NCBI RefSeq assembly: GCF_001667315.1
Contig: NZ_LZHT01000118.1
Location: 1 to 64,000, forward strand
DNA length: 64,000 nt
Reading direction: 5' to 3'
From: Mycobacterium sp. 852002-10029_SCH5224772
Lineage (GTDB): Bacteria; Actinomycetota; Actinomycetes; Mycobacteriales; Mycobacteriaceae
In this document: positions 34,981 through 43,595 of the stretch, piece after piece
How the letters are laid out: each line of letters begins with the position of its first letter
Numbering within the stretch: the first letter of the stretch is position 1
Notes under the pieces: model-generated
What the model was told of the DNA's origin: nothing
The model's database searches: none
What the model saw: only the letters and a program-made list of their open reading frames with translations
Translations under genes and position numbers: made by a program

Positions 34981-36539
34981 GGGCGGGTCCCGCCGTTTTC
35001 CGCGACTGCTGAGTGTTCTGCGGCCAGGGCGTCGGCCAGCGCGCCCAGGCCGGCCGCGTTCGACGCCTTGACCAGGACGACGTCGCCGGGTTGCACCTCG
35101 GCCCGCAGCAACGCCAGGGCGGCGTCGCTGTCTGCCACGTTGACGGCCCCCTTATCGGCGGAACCCCACGAACCCTCCATGACCGCTCCGTGGTGCATGG
35201 CGCTCATCGACCTCCCACTTCCCACGACAACGAGTCGAGACACATCTAAGCGCACGGCCAGCCGGCCGATGCGATCATGCTCGGCGATCGCGTCCTCGCC
35301 GAGTTCGGCCATCTCGCCGAGCACCGCCCAACTCCTGCGTTTTGCAGCGGGGTGCCCGCTGCCCGATTCGCCCCCGCCGTGGGCAATCCAGGCCAGGGCC
35401 TGCAGCCCGGCCCGCATCGAATCGGGGTTGGCGTTGTAGGCGTCGTCGATCACGGTGACGCCGTCGGAGCGGGTGGTGACGTGCATCCGGTGTCGCGACA
35501 CTGGGCCGGCCCCGGCGAGTGCCGCCCCCACCTGTTCGACGTCGGCGCCGCATTCCAGCGCGACCGCGGCGGCGCACAGCGCGTTGGCGACCTGGTGATC
35601 GCCGTAGACACCGAGGCGCACCTGTGCCTGCCTGGCCCCGGAGGCGTCGCGGTAATGCAGCGTGAAGCACGGCCTGGCCAACTCGTCGAGCGCCACCGGC
35701 CCTGCCCACAGCTGGCTGGGGCCCGTCTCGGCGCGGCTGACCCGCACCACCCGGGCCGCGGTCACCTCCGCCATCGCCGCCACCGCCGGGTCGTCGACGT
35801 TGAGGATCACCACCCCGGAGGCCGGAACAGATTGCGGCAGTTCGGATTTCGTTTGCGCAATGGCTTCGCGCGAGCCGAACTCGCCCAGGTGCGCGGTGCC
35901 GACGTTGAGGACCACCCCGATCGCCGGCGGGGCGATGTCGGCGAGCGCGGCGATGTTGCCGGGGTGGCGCGCCGACATCTCGAGGACCAGGTAATCGGTG
36001 TCGGGTGTCGCACGCAGCACCGTCCACGGATGTCCCAGCTCGTTGTTGAACGACCCGGGCGGGGCGACCACCTCTCCCAGCGGTTCCAGCACGGCGGCCA
36101 CCAGGTCCTTGGTCGAGGTCTTGCCGGACGATCCGGTGATCCCGACGATGGTCAGCCCCGCCGAAACCAGTTCGGCGGCCACCGCCTTGGCCAGTTTGGC
36201 CAGCGCCGCCAGCACCGCCGCGCCAGAGCCGTCCGGGTCGTGCTCGAGCACCCCGGCCCGCGATCCGGCCGCCCGATCGGGGGCGACGACGACGGCGGGG
36301 ACACCGACGGGCCGGGCGGCCAGCACCGCGACCGCACCGGCGGCGACCGCCGAGGCCGCGTGGTCGTGGCCGTCCGAGCGCGCGCCCGGGAGCGCCAGGA
36401 AAAGCCCGCCGGGTCCGACGGCGCGTGAGTCGAATTCCACCGTCCCGGTGACGTGGCGTTGCGCGGCGTCCTCCGGCGAGATGCCGGACAGGGTGCCGCC
36501 GACGATGTCGGCGATCTGCGCGACGGTCAGGTCGATCAT
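34977..36539 (-). CDS. murF: UDP-N-acetylmuramoyl-tripeptide--D-alanyl-D-alanine ligase
   Basis: MurF adds D-Ala-D-Ala, the last cytoplasmic step of precursor synthesis. 520 residues. The N-terminal domain contains VEFDSRAVGPGGLFLALPG. The ATP loop reads GSSGKTSTKD near residue 135 rather than the TTT form of its relatives, which is normal for MurF. The central domain shows NELGHPWTVLRA and EMSARHPGNI, and the C-terminal domain VIDDAYNANPDSM. The ATG at 36539 overlaps the murE stop (ATGA). The downstream overlap with mraY is 4 bp. Confidence 0.96.
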   Translation of the reverse strand: MIDLTVAQIADIVGGTLSGISPEDAAQRHVTGTVEFDSRAVGPGGLFLALPGARSDGHDHAASAVAAGAVAVLAARPVGVPAVVVAPDRAAGSRAGVLEHDPDGSGAAVLAALAKLAKAVAAELVSAGLTIVGITGSSGKTSTKDLVAAVLEPLGEVVAPPGSFNNELGHPWTVLRATPDTDYLVLEMSARHPGNIAALADIAPPAIGVVLNVGTAHLGEFGSREAIAQTKSELPQSVPASGVVILNVDDPAVAAMAEVTAARVVRVSRAETGPSQLWAGPVALDELARPCFTLHYRDASGARQAQVRLGVYGDHQVANALCAAAVALECGADVEQVGAALAGAGPVSRHRMHVTTRSDGVTVIDDAYNANPDSMRAGLQALAWIAHGGGESGSGHPAAKRRSWAVLGEMAELGEDAIAEHDRIGRLAVRLDVSRLVVVGSGRSMSAMHHGAVMEGSWGSADKGAVNVADSDAALALLRAEVQPGDVVLVKASNAAGLGALADALAAEHSAVAENGGTRP

Positions 36540-38143
36540 CGCCGGACCCCGTCGAGGTCGCGCAGCGCCTGGGCCAGCTCCACCCGGTCGTCGAAGGGAC
36601 GGGTGTGCCCGCCGGCCCGCTGGCCGGTCTCGTGGCCCTTGCCGGCGATCAGCACCACGTCACCCGGGCCCGCCCAGGCGACCGCGTGCCTGATCGCGGC
36701 GCGCCGGTCGGCGATCTCGACAATGTCTGCCGCACAACCGCTTTCGGCTGCGCCGGCCAGGATCTCGCGGCGGATCGCCGCCGGGTCCTCGCCGCGCGGA
36801 TTGTCGTCGGTGACGACCACCAGGTCGGCCAGCTCGGCCGCGGTCGCGCCCATCGGCGCCCGTTTGCCCGGGTCGCGTTCGCCGCCGGCGCCGAACACCA
36901 CCGCCAGCCGGCGTTCCGGACGGGCCAGGGTGGTCAGCACGGCGCGCAACGCGCCCGGTTTGTGGGCGTAGTCGACCAGCGCCAGGAAATCCTGTCCGGC
37001 GTCGATTTCCTCCATGCGCCCCGGCACGCGCGCCTGCAACAGTCCCGCCGATGCCTGGCCCACAGACACCCCCACCGCGTCCAGAACAGCCAGTGCCACA
37101 AGGCAATTGGCGATGTTGTAGTGGCCAGGCAGCCGAACGCCGAGCTGATGCCGCGCGCCGGCGGGATCGATGACGGTGAACCGTTGTCCCCCGGCGCCCA
37201 TCGGGGCCACGTCAACTGCGCGCCAGTGCGCGGGGTGACCCTCGGCGCTGACGGTGATCGCGTCGCCGGCACGGGCCGCCATCGCGCGCCCGGCCTCGTC
37301 GTCGACGCAGACGACGGCGCGGCGGGCCCGCAGCGGCGAATTCGGCTCGAAGAGCAACGCCTTGGCCTCGAAGTAGTCGGCCATGGTCGGGTGAAAGTCG
37401 AGGTGGTCGCGGGACAGGTTGGTGAAACCACCGACCGCGAATTCGGTCCCGTCCACGCGGCCCAGTGCCAGCGCGTGGCTGGAGACCTCCATGACGACGG
37501 TGTCCACCCCCTGTTCGACCATCGCCGCCAGCATCGCCTGCAGGGTGGGGGCTTCCGGCGTGGTGAGCACGCTGGGAATGTCGGCGCCGTCGACGCGAAT
37601 GCCGATGGTGCCGATCAGCCCGGCCGTGCGGCCCGCGGCGCGCAAAGCGGATTCGACCAGATACGTCGTGGTGGTCTTGCCGGACGTGCCGGTGATCCCC
37701 ACGACCGGCACCCGCGCGGACGGGTTCCCGTACACCGTGGCGGCCAGCCCGCCCAGCACACCGCGGGGATCGGGGTGCACCAGCGTGGGCACGGCCTGGG
37801 TGAGGGCACCCATCTCGGTGACCCCGGCGGCATCGGTGAGCACCGCGATCGCCCCGCTGGCGATCGCCTGCGCGGCGTACCGGGCCCCGTGGGTGGTCGA
37901 ACCGGGCAGCGCGGCGAACAGATCACCGGGCAGCACGTCCTGGGCGCGCAGCGTCACACCGGTCACCGCCACGTCGGGCACCGCTGCCCGCCGACCTGCA
38001 TCGTCGGCTGGCACGGCCCCCGCCTGGGCGGCCAGCACGGGTAGGCGTGCGCCCGCGGCGGCGCTGGGGCGTAACCCGGTGGGCATCGACACCACTTCCG
38101 TCACACCTCCCTCCGGCACCGCATGATCCTCATGATCGGCCAT
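36536..38143 (-). CDS. murE: UDP-N-acetylmuramoyl-L-alanyl-D-glutamate--2,6-diaminopimelate ligase
   Basis: MurE adds the third residue of the stem peptide. 535 residues, as in M. tuberculosis. The DNPR motif (TDDNPRGEDP) identifies meso-diaminopimelate as the substrate rather than lysine. The ATP loop is GTSGKTTTTY near residue 150 and the carbamate region is MEVSSHALALGR. The first 45 residues are a variable extension. ATG at 38143. It lies 85 bp after pbpB with nothing between, whereas several genes including a PE_PGRS gene separate the two in M. tuberculosis. Confidence 0.96.
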   Translation of the reverse strand: MADHEDHAVPEGGVTEVVSMPTGLRPSAAAGARLPVLAAQAGAVPADDAGRRAAVPDVAVTGVTLRAQDVLPGDLFAALPGSTTHGARYAAQAIASGAIAVLTDAAGVTEMGALTQAVPTLVHPDPRGVLGGLAATVYGNPSARVPVVGITGTSGKTTTTYLVESALRAAGRTAGLIGTIGIRVDGADIPSVLTTPEAPTLQAMLAAMVEQGVDTVVMEVSSHALALGRVDGTEFAVGGFTNLSRDHLDFHPTMADYFEAKALLFEPNSPLRARRAVVCVDDEAGRAMAARAGDAITVSAEGHPAHWRAVDVAPMGAGGQRFTVIDPAGARHQLGVRLPGHYNIANCLVALAVLDAVGVSVGQASAGLLQARVPGRMEEIDAGQDFLALVDYAHKPGALRAVLTTLARPERRLAVVFGAGGERDPGKRAPMGATAAELADLVVVTDDNPRGEDPAAIRREILAGAAESGCAADIVEIADRRAAIRHAVAWAGPGDVVLIAGKGHETGQRAGGHTRPFDDRVELAQALRDLDGVRR

Positions 38144-38228
38144 GACACCCTACCGAGCCGCACCCGGCCGTGAGGGGATCCACGGGCCCGCGGCAGGTGG
38201 GCCGCCCGGCCGCGCCGCGGGCGTGCGG

Positions 38229-40304
38229 TTAGGTGGCCTGCAAGGTCAGCGGCGGGCCCGGGTCCGGCGACAGCGGCACGTTCTCGCGCTGCATCAGCCA
38301 GCCGGCGATGTTGTGGAACAGCGGAGCCGCCGAGTGGCCCGGCGTGCCGTCCGCGTTGCGCTCCGGGTTGTCCATCATGATGCCGATGACATACCGGGGG
38401 TTGTCGACGGTGGCCATCCCGGCGAACGTGATCCAGTAGACGTTGTCGAAATAGCAGCCGCAGGCGGGGTTGATCTGCTGAGCGGTACCGGTCTTGCCGG
38501 CCATCTGGTAGCCCGTCACCGCGGCGGCCGGACCCGTGCCCTGCTGGTAGCCCATCGGATCGTGTTGCACGACGGCACGCAGCATGTTGCGCACGGTCTG
38601 CGCCGTCTGCGCCGACACCACGCGCACACCGTCCGGGCGCGGTTCGTCGGTCCGCGTGCCGTCGGGCGCGATGGTGGCCTTGATGATCCGCGGCGGGATC
38701 CGCACCCCGTCGTTGGCGATCGTCTGGTACATGCCGGTCATCTGCAGCAGCGTCATCGAAAGACCTTGCCCGATAGGCAGGTTGGAGAAGGTGCTGCCCG
38801 ACCATTGGTCGATCGGCGGCACCAGCCCGGCGCTCTCCCCGGGCAGGCCCACGTTGGTGCGCTGCCCGAGTCCGAACTTGCGGACCATGTCATAGAAGCG
38901 CTCCGGGCCAACCCGCTGCGCGAGCATCAACGTGCCGACGTTGGAGGACTTTCCGAACACACCCGTGGTGGTGTAGGGCATCACGCCGTGGTCCCAGGCG
39001 TCGTGGATGGAGACCCCGCCCATCTGGATCGAACCGGGGACCTGCAGCACCTCGTCCGGATTGGACAGGCCGTACTCGATGACCGACGAAGCGGTGATCA
39101 CCTTGTTCACCGAGCCGGGTTCGAATGGCGAGGACACCGCCAGGTTGCCCAGCTGTTTGTCGCCCTGCCGCCCGATGTCCTGGGAGGGGTCAAAGGTGTT
39201 GTCATTGGCCATGGCCATCACTTCGCCGGTCTTCGCGTCGAGCACCACGGCCGAAACATTGTGCGCGCCAGATGCATTCTTGGCCTGCTGAACCTGCTGC
39301 TGCACATAGAACTGGATGTCGTCATCGAGGGTCAGCTGCACCATCGAGCCGTTGACCGCCCGGTGCCGGTTGCGGTAACTGCCGGGGATGACCACACCGT
39401 CGGATCCGCGGTCATAGGTGACCGAACCGTCGGTTCCGGATAGTACGGAGTCCATGGCCTCTTCCAGCCCCAGCAGCCCGTGGCCGTCCCAATCGATGCC
39501 GCCGACGATGTTGGCGGCCAACGATCCGCCCGGATACTGGCGCAGATCCTGGCGTTCGGAACCCACCTCGGGGAATTTGTCCGAGATCGCGCTGGCGACA
39601 GCGGGATCGACGGCGCGCGCCAAATAGACGAAATTCTCGTCGCTTTGCAGCTTCTTCAGCAGGGTCGCCGAATCGGGCTTGTTGCCCAGGCGGCCCGAGA
39701 CGTCCTTGGCGATATCCCGCATCCGCTGTTGCGGGTCGGGGGCGGCCGAATTCTTGGCTTTCGCCTCCTCCAGCTGCTTGTGAATGCGTTTCGGCTGAAA
39801 GGTCAGCGCACGCGACTCGATGGTGAAGGCCAGTTGATCCTTGTGGCGGTCGATGATACTGCCGCGCACCGCCTTTTCCACATCGGTGACCTTGAGTTGT
39901 CCGGCGGCCTGGGCGCGCAGCGATGGAGCGTCGGTCACCTGCAGGACGAACAACTGGGCGCCGGCAACCAGCATCAACACCAGGATGACGATGTTGCCGG
40001 CGCGATGACGGAAAACGAACGAGCTGCCGCGACTGGCCAATTGCGCGATCTGACGGGTGCGCCGGTCCCGCGCCGAGTGCCCCGCGCCCGCCGGCTCGGG
40101 CCGCTGTGCTCCGCGGGCATCCTTGGGCTGCTTGGCTTTTCGGACTCGCTTCGGTTCCCGAACGTCGCGACCCTGTTCGGCTTGCTGCGATTTCGCGCGG
40201 CGCTTGGGTTGCCGGACGCCGTTGCCCTCCAAGTCCTTACGGGGACCACGCGTCGGGCGTGCCGCCTGCGAGCGGCGTGCCCGCGGGGAATCGCCGCGGC
40301 TCAC
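38229..40304 (-). CDS. pbpB: Septal penicillin-binding protein 2B / FtsI transpeptidase
   Basis: The class B PBP that cross-links septal peptidoglycan with FtsW. 691 residues. A basic cytoplasmic head of about 95 residues precedes a membrane helix (NIVILVLMLVAGAQLFVLQV) and the dimerisation (pedestal) domain. The transpeptidase has SVNK (active-site serine in EPGSVNK), SSN in GKSSNVG, and KTG in AGKTGTAQ. The GTG at 40304 overlaps the stop of the ftsL-like gene (GTGA) and fits the family length. Upstream in-frame sequence falls within that gene and is discarded. The C-terminus ends with the mycobacterial PGPPLTLQAT. Confidence 0.95.
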   Translation of the reverse strand: MSRGDSPRARRSQAARPTRGPRKDLEGNGVRQPKRRAKSQQAEQGRDVREPKRVRKAKQPKDARGAQRPEPAGAGHSARDRRTRQIAQLASRGSSFVFRHRAGNIVILVLMLVAGAQLFVLQVTDAPSLRAQAAGQLKVTDVEKAVRGSIIDRHKDQLAFTIESRALTFQPKRIHKQLEEAKAKNSAAPDPQQRMRDIAKDVSGRLGNKPDSATLLKKLQSDENFVYLARAVDPAVASAISDKFPEVGSERQDLRQYPGGSLAANIVGGIDWDGHGLLGLEEAMDSVLSGTDGSVTYDRGSDGVVIPGSYRNRHRAVNGSMVQLTLDDDIQFYVQQQVQQAKNASGAHNVSAVVLDAKTGEVMAMANDNTFDPSQDIGRQGDKQLGNLAVSSPFEPGSVNKVITASSVIEYGLSNPDEVLQVPGSIQMGGVSIHDAWDHGVMPYTTTGVFGKSSNVGTLMLAQRVGPERFYDMVRKFGLGQRTNVGLPGESAGLVPPIDQWSGSTFSNLPIGQGLSMTLLQMTGMYQTIANDGVRIPPRIIKATIAPDGTRTDEPRPDGVRVVSAQTAQTVRNMLRAVVQHDPMGYQQGTGPAAAVTGYQMAGKTGTAQQINPACGCYFDNVYWITFAGMATVDNPRYVIGIMMDNPERNADGTPGHSAAPLFHNIAGWLMQRENVPLSPDPGPPLTLQAT

Positions 40305-41554
40305 CTGGGGGCACCTGGCGCCGTACCGGCGGGCCCGGGCAGGACGCCGGTGCCCGGTTGCGGCATCGGGGCGGGCGCCGGAGCGGCGGGGACGATCGGC
40401 TGGGGGCTGGCGGGACGGCCCAGCTGCACGGGGACCGGAACCTCCGGCGACAGGGGTGCGGGCAGCTGTCCAGGCGCCGGAATGGGCAGGCCGCCCAAGG
40501 GAATCGGCACCTCGGCGGGTACCGGAGGGGCCGCGGGCATGGCCGGCATCGGCAGGCCCGGCGTCGGCAGCGCACCGGTTACCGGCCCACCGGGCATGCC
40601 GGGCAGCGCACCGGTAACGGGCCCGCCTGGCATGCCGGGCAGCGTACCGGCAGCGGGCGCGCCCGGCGCACCAGGCGCGCCGGGCACCGGCGGAACTGCC
40701 GGCGGGAAGTGCTGGCCGCCCACCGTCGAGGCCCCGTCGGGTGCGCGCAGCAGCGCTTCGGGCCCGGACCTGGCCGGGGCCGGGCCGCCGGGGACCGGTT
40801 CGAGCCGCATCGGAACCTCCGCGGCAGGCGCGGCCGGCTTCGGGGGCTGCGGCGCTTCGTCGGGGAGCTTGGTGTTCAGCGGCGGCGGCGGAACACCGTC
40901 GGCCGGCTTGGGGGTGCCCACGACCACCCAGTTCCCGGACGGGTCCTGGACCAGGTGCGCGGTGTCTCTGGTGGGGATCATGCCCTGCTTGCGGGCGGCC
41001 TCTGCCAGCGCCGGCGCGGCTTCGGCCTCGCGGACGTCGCGCTCGAGCGCCTCCTTCTGCTGCTGCAGCAGCCGGGTCCGCTCGCGGGCGTGGCTCAACT
41101 TGTAGGAGCGTTCGGCGGAGTCGGTGGACAACCACAGCGTGAGCCCAAGCCCGACGCCGAGCGCACCGATGACCAACACGACGAACGGAACCTTGCTCGC
41201 GAGTGTGCGCGGGCGCAGGTCGATCGATGCGAGCCGGATTGCCAGCCGCTCGGTCAGCCTGGGACGAACAACCTTGGGCGCCTTGGCTTTCCGTGCTTTG
41301 GCCCGCGCCTTGGCCTGGCTGGTGTTCTTGGCCCGCGCCGGCCGCTCGACCGGCCGGGCGACGGGGCTGGTCTGCGGTCCGGACTTGGGCGCGCGGGTTT
41401 CACGGGTGGGCGCCGAGGTCTTGGCGCCGCGGGTGCGCCGCGCCGCACCGGATTCCGGTGCCGGACGCCTGCCCCGTCGGCCAGAAGCGTCGCGCGCGCC
41501 CCGGCGGTCGCCGCCACCGCGCCGTTTCGCCGTCTCGCGGTCCGCTTTCATCAA
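40301..41554 (-). CDS. ftsL: FtsL-like proline-rich membrane protein, Rv2164c homologue
   Basis: A 417-residue bitopic protein in the ftsL position between rsmH and the septal PBP. Residues 1-125 are basic and cytoplasmic. One membrane helix follows (VPFVVLVIGALGVGLGLTLWL), then a short coiled coil (ERTRLLQQQKEALERDVREAEAA) as expected of FtsL. The last 230 residues are Pro/Gly/Ala-rich and contain a collagen-like stretch with 12-residue repeats. The extracytoplasmic extension is a mycobacterial feature and is slightly longer than in M. tuberculosis (384 residues). Overlaps of 4 bp on both sides imply coupled translation. The FtsL role is inferred from position and architecture. Confidence 0.85.
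   Translation of the reverse strand: MMKADRETAKRRGGGDRRGARDASGRRGRRPAPESGAARRTRGAKTSAPTRETRAPKSGPQTSPVARPVERPARAKNTSQAKARAKARKAKAPKVVRPRLTERLAIRLASIDLRPRTLASKVPFVVLVIGALGVGLGLTLWLSTDSAERSYKLSHARERTRLLQQQKEALERDVREAEAAPALAEAARKQGMIPTRDTAHLVQDPSGNWVVVGTPKPADGVPPPPLNTKLPDEAPQPPKPAAPAAEVPMRLEPVPGGPAPARSGPEALLRAPDGASTVGGQHFPPAVPPVPGAPGAPGAPAAGTLPGMPGGPVTGALPGMPGGPVTGALPTPGLPMPAMPAAPPVPAEVPIPLGGLPIPAPGQLPAPLSPEVPVPVQLGRPASPQPIVPAAPAPAPMPQPGTGVLPGPAGTAPGAPR
40568..40667. repeat. 36-bp in-frame tandem repeat in the ftsL-like gene
   Basis: Two nearly identical 36-bp units (40568-40603, 40604-40639) and a decayed third (40640-40667) encode LPGMPGGPVTGA-type 12-residue repeats in the extracytoplasmic proline-rich tail. 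Because the unit length is a multiple of three, copy-number changes would keep the frame. It is a candidate variable-number locus. Confidence 0.7.
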
Positions 41555-42759
41555 TCGCCTTTCCCGGTAGCCTGCTGTGATTCGATTCGTTGCAGAGCCC
41601 GTAATCGCACCGCGGCGCTGCGCGGATTTCGTTCGATCTCGGTGGCGTCGGCGCGTCCAGCACCCTGTGTCAGGGCCTGGAATCGCGGCTGGTGGCCGGG
41701 AAGTTCGACCGGCAGGTCCACCGGGGTACGGGAGGCGACCGCCTGGGTGAACAACCGCTTGACGATCCGGTCTTCCAGCGATTGGTAGGCCATCACCACG
41801 ATGCGCCCGCCGACCGCAAGCGCGTCCAGGGCCGCCGGAAGCGCGCCGCGCAGCGAGTCCAGTTCGTCGTTGACCGCTACCCGCAGCGCCTGGAAGGTGC
41901 GCTTGGCCGGGTGCCCGCCGGTGCGCCGGGCCGCGGCCGGAATCGCTTCGTAGAGCAGGGCTACCAGGTCCGCGGTGGACGTGAACGGCTGGCGGGCACG
42001 CCGGCGCACGATGTGTGCGGCGATGCGCCGCGCGAACCGCTCCTCGCCATAGCGGTGCAAGATGTTCGCCAGCTCCGCCTCGTCATAGGTGTTGAGGATG
42101 TCGGCCGCGGTCAGCGGTGCTTGCGGGTCCATCCGCATGTCCAGCGGCGCATCCTGGGCGTAGGCGAAACCCCGTTCGGCGCGATCCAGCTGCATGGAGG
42201 ACACTCCGAGGTCGAACAGCATTCCGTCGACCGATTCGGTTGCGGCATATCCGGATTCGGTCAGCGCCGAGGCGACCCCGTCGTAGCGGGTGTGCACCAG
42301 CGTGACGCGGTCGGCAAATCGCGCCAACCGTGATCGGGTGATGTCCAGGGCGCTGGGGTCGCGGTCGAGTCCGATCAGCCGCAGCCCCGGCAGGTCGGTC
42401 AGGAACCGCTCCGCATGCCCGCCCGCGCCGACGGTGGCATCGACCAAGGTCGCTCCCGTCCCGTCCGGGTGTCGGCGGGTCAATGCGGGCGTGAGGAGCG
42501 AGACGCAACGCTCCAGCAGGACGGGCATGTGCCCGAAATCTGAATTGTCTGCCACCGCAACGCCTCCCCGGATTCGCCGGCACCCGTCGACCGCGTGGGC
42601 CCGTACCGTCCGTGCGTGCCGGAAAAAGTGCGGCGCCCCTGCATCGAGGTCCCTGTCCGAAAGCGCGAACCTGGCGTTGGGGAAGTACGCCAGGGTCGGT
42701 TCGGGCAGAGGCCACGTTGCACGGGCATGCGCCTCAAATGATGTCGCCGAGTGCTTCAT
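41551..42759 (-). CDS. rsmH: 16S rRNA (cytosine(1402)-N(4))-methyltransferase
   Basis: RsmH (MraW) methylates C1402 of 16S rRNA with SAM. 402 residues, including a mycobacterial N-terminal extension of about 75 residues before the usual start GHMPVLLERC. The SAM site is VDATVGAGGHAERFL, with further motifs LIGLDRDPSAL, LFDLGVSSMQLD and GGHPAKRTFQALRVAVN. The start at 42759 overlaps mraZ by 26 bp, more than the other junctions in the cluster, and keeps the LAYFPNARF segment shared with M. tuberculosis. It overlaps the ftsL-like gene by 4 bp. Confidence 0.95.
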   Translation of the reverse strand: MKHSATSFEAHARATWPLPEPTLAYFPNARFALSDRDLDAGAPHFFRHARTVRAHAVDGCRRIRGGVAVADNSDFGHMPVLLERCVSLLTPALTRRHPDGTGATLVDATVGAGGHAERFLTDLPGLRLIGLDRDPSALDITRSRLARFADRVTLVHTRYDGVASALTESGYAATESVDGMLFDLGVSSMQLDRAERGFAYAQDAPLDMRMDPQAPLTAADILNTYDEAELANILHRYGEERFARRIAAHIVRRRARQPFTSTADLVALLYEAIPAAARRTGGHPAKRTFQALRVAVNDELDSLRGALPAALDALAVGGRIVVMAYQSLEDRIVKRLFTQAVASRTPVDLPVELPGHQPRFQALTQGAGRADATEIERNPRSAAVRLRALQRIESQQATGKGD

Positions 42760-43165
42760 CGCTGGCCGCGGAGAAGTTCTCTTCGTGGGTCTGCTGGTAG
42801 TCCTGCCAGGCCTGCGCGTCCCAGATTTCGAGGTAGTCGACCGCGCCGATCACCACGCAGTCCTTGGACAGGCTCGCGTAACGACGGTGGTCGGCCGACA
42901 ACGTGATGCGGCCCTGGGCGTCGGCATGCTGCTCGTCGGTGCCGGCGGCGAGGTTACGCAGGAACGCCCTGGCGTCGGGGTTGCTCCGCGAGGCCTTGCT
43001 CGCCCGCTGGGCCAGTTGCTCGAATTCCGCCCGCGGGTAGACGGCGAGGCTGTGGTCCTGGCTCTTGGTGACCATCAACCCCCCTGCCAGTGCGTCACGG
43101 AACTTGGCGGGCAACGTCAGCCGCCCCTTGTCGTCGAGTTTGGGCGTGTAGGTGCCAAGAAACAC
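42734..43165 (-). CDS. mraZ: Transcriptional regulator MraZ
   Basis: A 143-residue DNA-binding protein with two tandem SpoVT/AbrB-like halves, each with the DxxGR pattern (KLDDKGRLTLPAKFR and ADAQGRITLSADHR). It heads the dcw cluster and in other bacteria represses its own operon by binding repeated TGGG boxes. Such boxes lie 38-71 bp upstream here. GTG at 43165 with GGGAGGTGA five bases before it. Length equals that of the M. tuberculosis protein. Confidence 0.96.
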   Translation of the reverse strand: MFLGTYTPKLDDKGRLTLPAKFRDALAGGLMVTKSQDHSLAVYPRAEFEQLAQRASKASRSNPDARAFLRNLAAGTDEQHADAQGRITLSADHRRYASLSKDCVVIGAVDYLEIWDAQAWQDYQQTHEENFSAASDEALGDII

Positions 43166-43202
43166 CAGCTCACCTCCCGTTCGAGGTCACCCAAACACTG
43201 TC

Positions 43203-43236
43203 GCCACCATACCCCACAATCACCCACTTCGCCCCA
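43203..43236 (-). promoter_or_regulatory. MraZ-type operator upstream of mraZ
   Basis: On the minus strand TGGG occurs at 43236-43233, 43226-43223 and 43216-43213, exactly 10 bp apart, followed in phase by a degenerate TGGC at 43206-43203. MraZ of E. coli binds contiguous TGGGN repeats with 5-bp spacers, the same period. A TANNNT hexamer TATGGT (43211-43206) lies within the array, so bound MraZ would cover the -10 region. The motif and spacing are seen directly; binding is inferred. Confidence 0.7.
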
Positions 43237-43377
43237 TTAACCGAGTGTCGTCGTGGCGTTTTTCGGGTTATCCGTCGTCACGGGCTCCACAGCGCGACAC
43301 AGGGGGCGTGTCGGGCGCTTCCCCAGGCATGCTGCAGGGCTGCAGAATCAGCGTATCTATCAGGGAAAACGCCGCGG

Positions 43378-43416
43378 GTGGGGCGTAGTGGGGAACCTGA
43401 GTGGGGCCCAGTGGGG
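43378..43416 (+). promoter_or_regulatory. Second GTGGGG array, opposite orientation
   Basis: GTGGGG occurs four times on the plus strand, at 43378, 43388, 43401 and 43411: two pairs with 10-bp period, 13 bp apart. The boxes resemble the MraZ sites 150-200 bp away but point the other way. This could be a distal MraZ site that allows looping, or a chance G-rich run. The rest of the 430-bp gap 43166-43595 holds only the terminator at 43545-43579. Confidence 0.4.
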
Positions 43417-43544
43417 CTCAGGCGCGGCCCCCGCACCTCGGTTAGGGTTCGAATGAGTCGCAAAACGGCATCGACGATTGCGCCGGGGTCAGCCAGACGG
43501 CCGGAACCTGCGACGATGGCAGCGCCGCCGGCATCGGACCTGGA

Positions 43545-43579
43545 AGAAAAGCAAAACGGGGCAGCCCGTGGCTACCCCG
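43545..43579 (-). terminator. Intrinsic terminator of the DUF3040 gene
   Basis: On the minus strand a 10-bp stem (one G-T pair) runs from 43579 to 43557 with the 3-base loop ACG. It is followed at once by TTTTGCTTTTCTTC. It starts 16 bp after the DUF3040 stop. A textbook T-tailed terminator is uncommon in mycobacteria. It insulates mraZ from upstream transcription. Confidence 0.8.
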
Positions 43580-43595
43580 CGCGTGCAGATCGGCG

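Noticed and set aside
34024..35439. Large plus-strand open frame opposite mraY and murF
   Set aside because: A GC-bias shadow of the real minus-strand genes: Arg/Gly/His/Asp-rich, no motif, no ribosome-binding site. Similar frames opposite ftsZ, murC, murE, mptA and fadD15 were rejected for the same reason.
40305..41135. N-terminal extension of pbpB
   Set aside because: It lies entirely within the ftsL-like gene in another frame. The GTG at 40304 with a 4-bp overlap gives the normal length.
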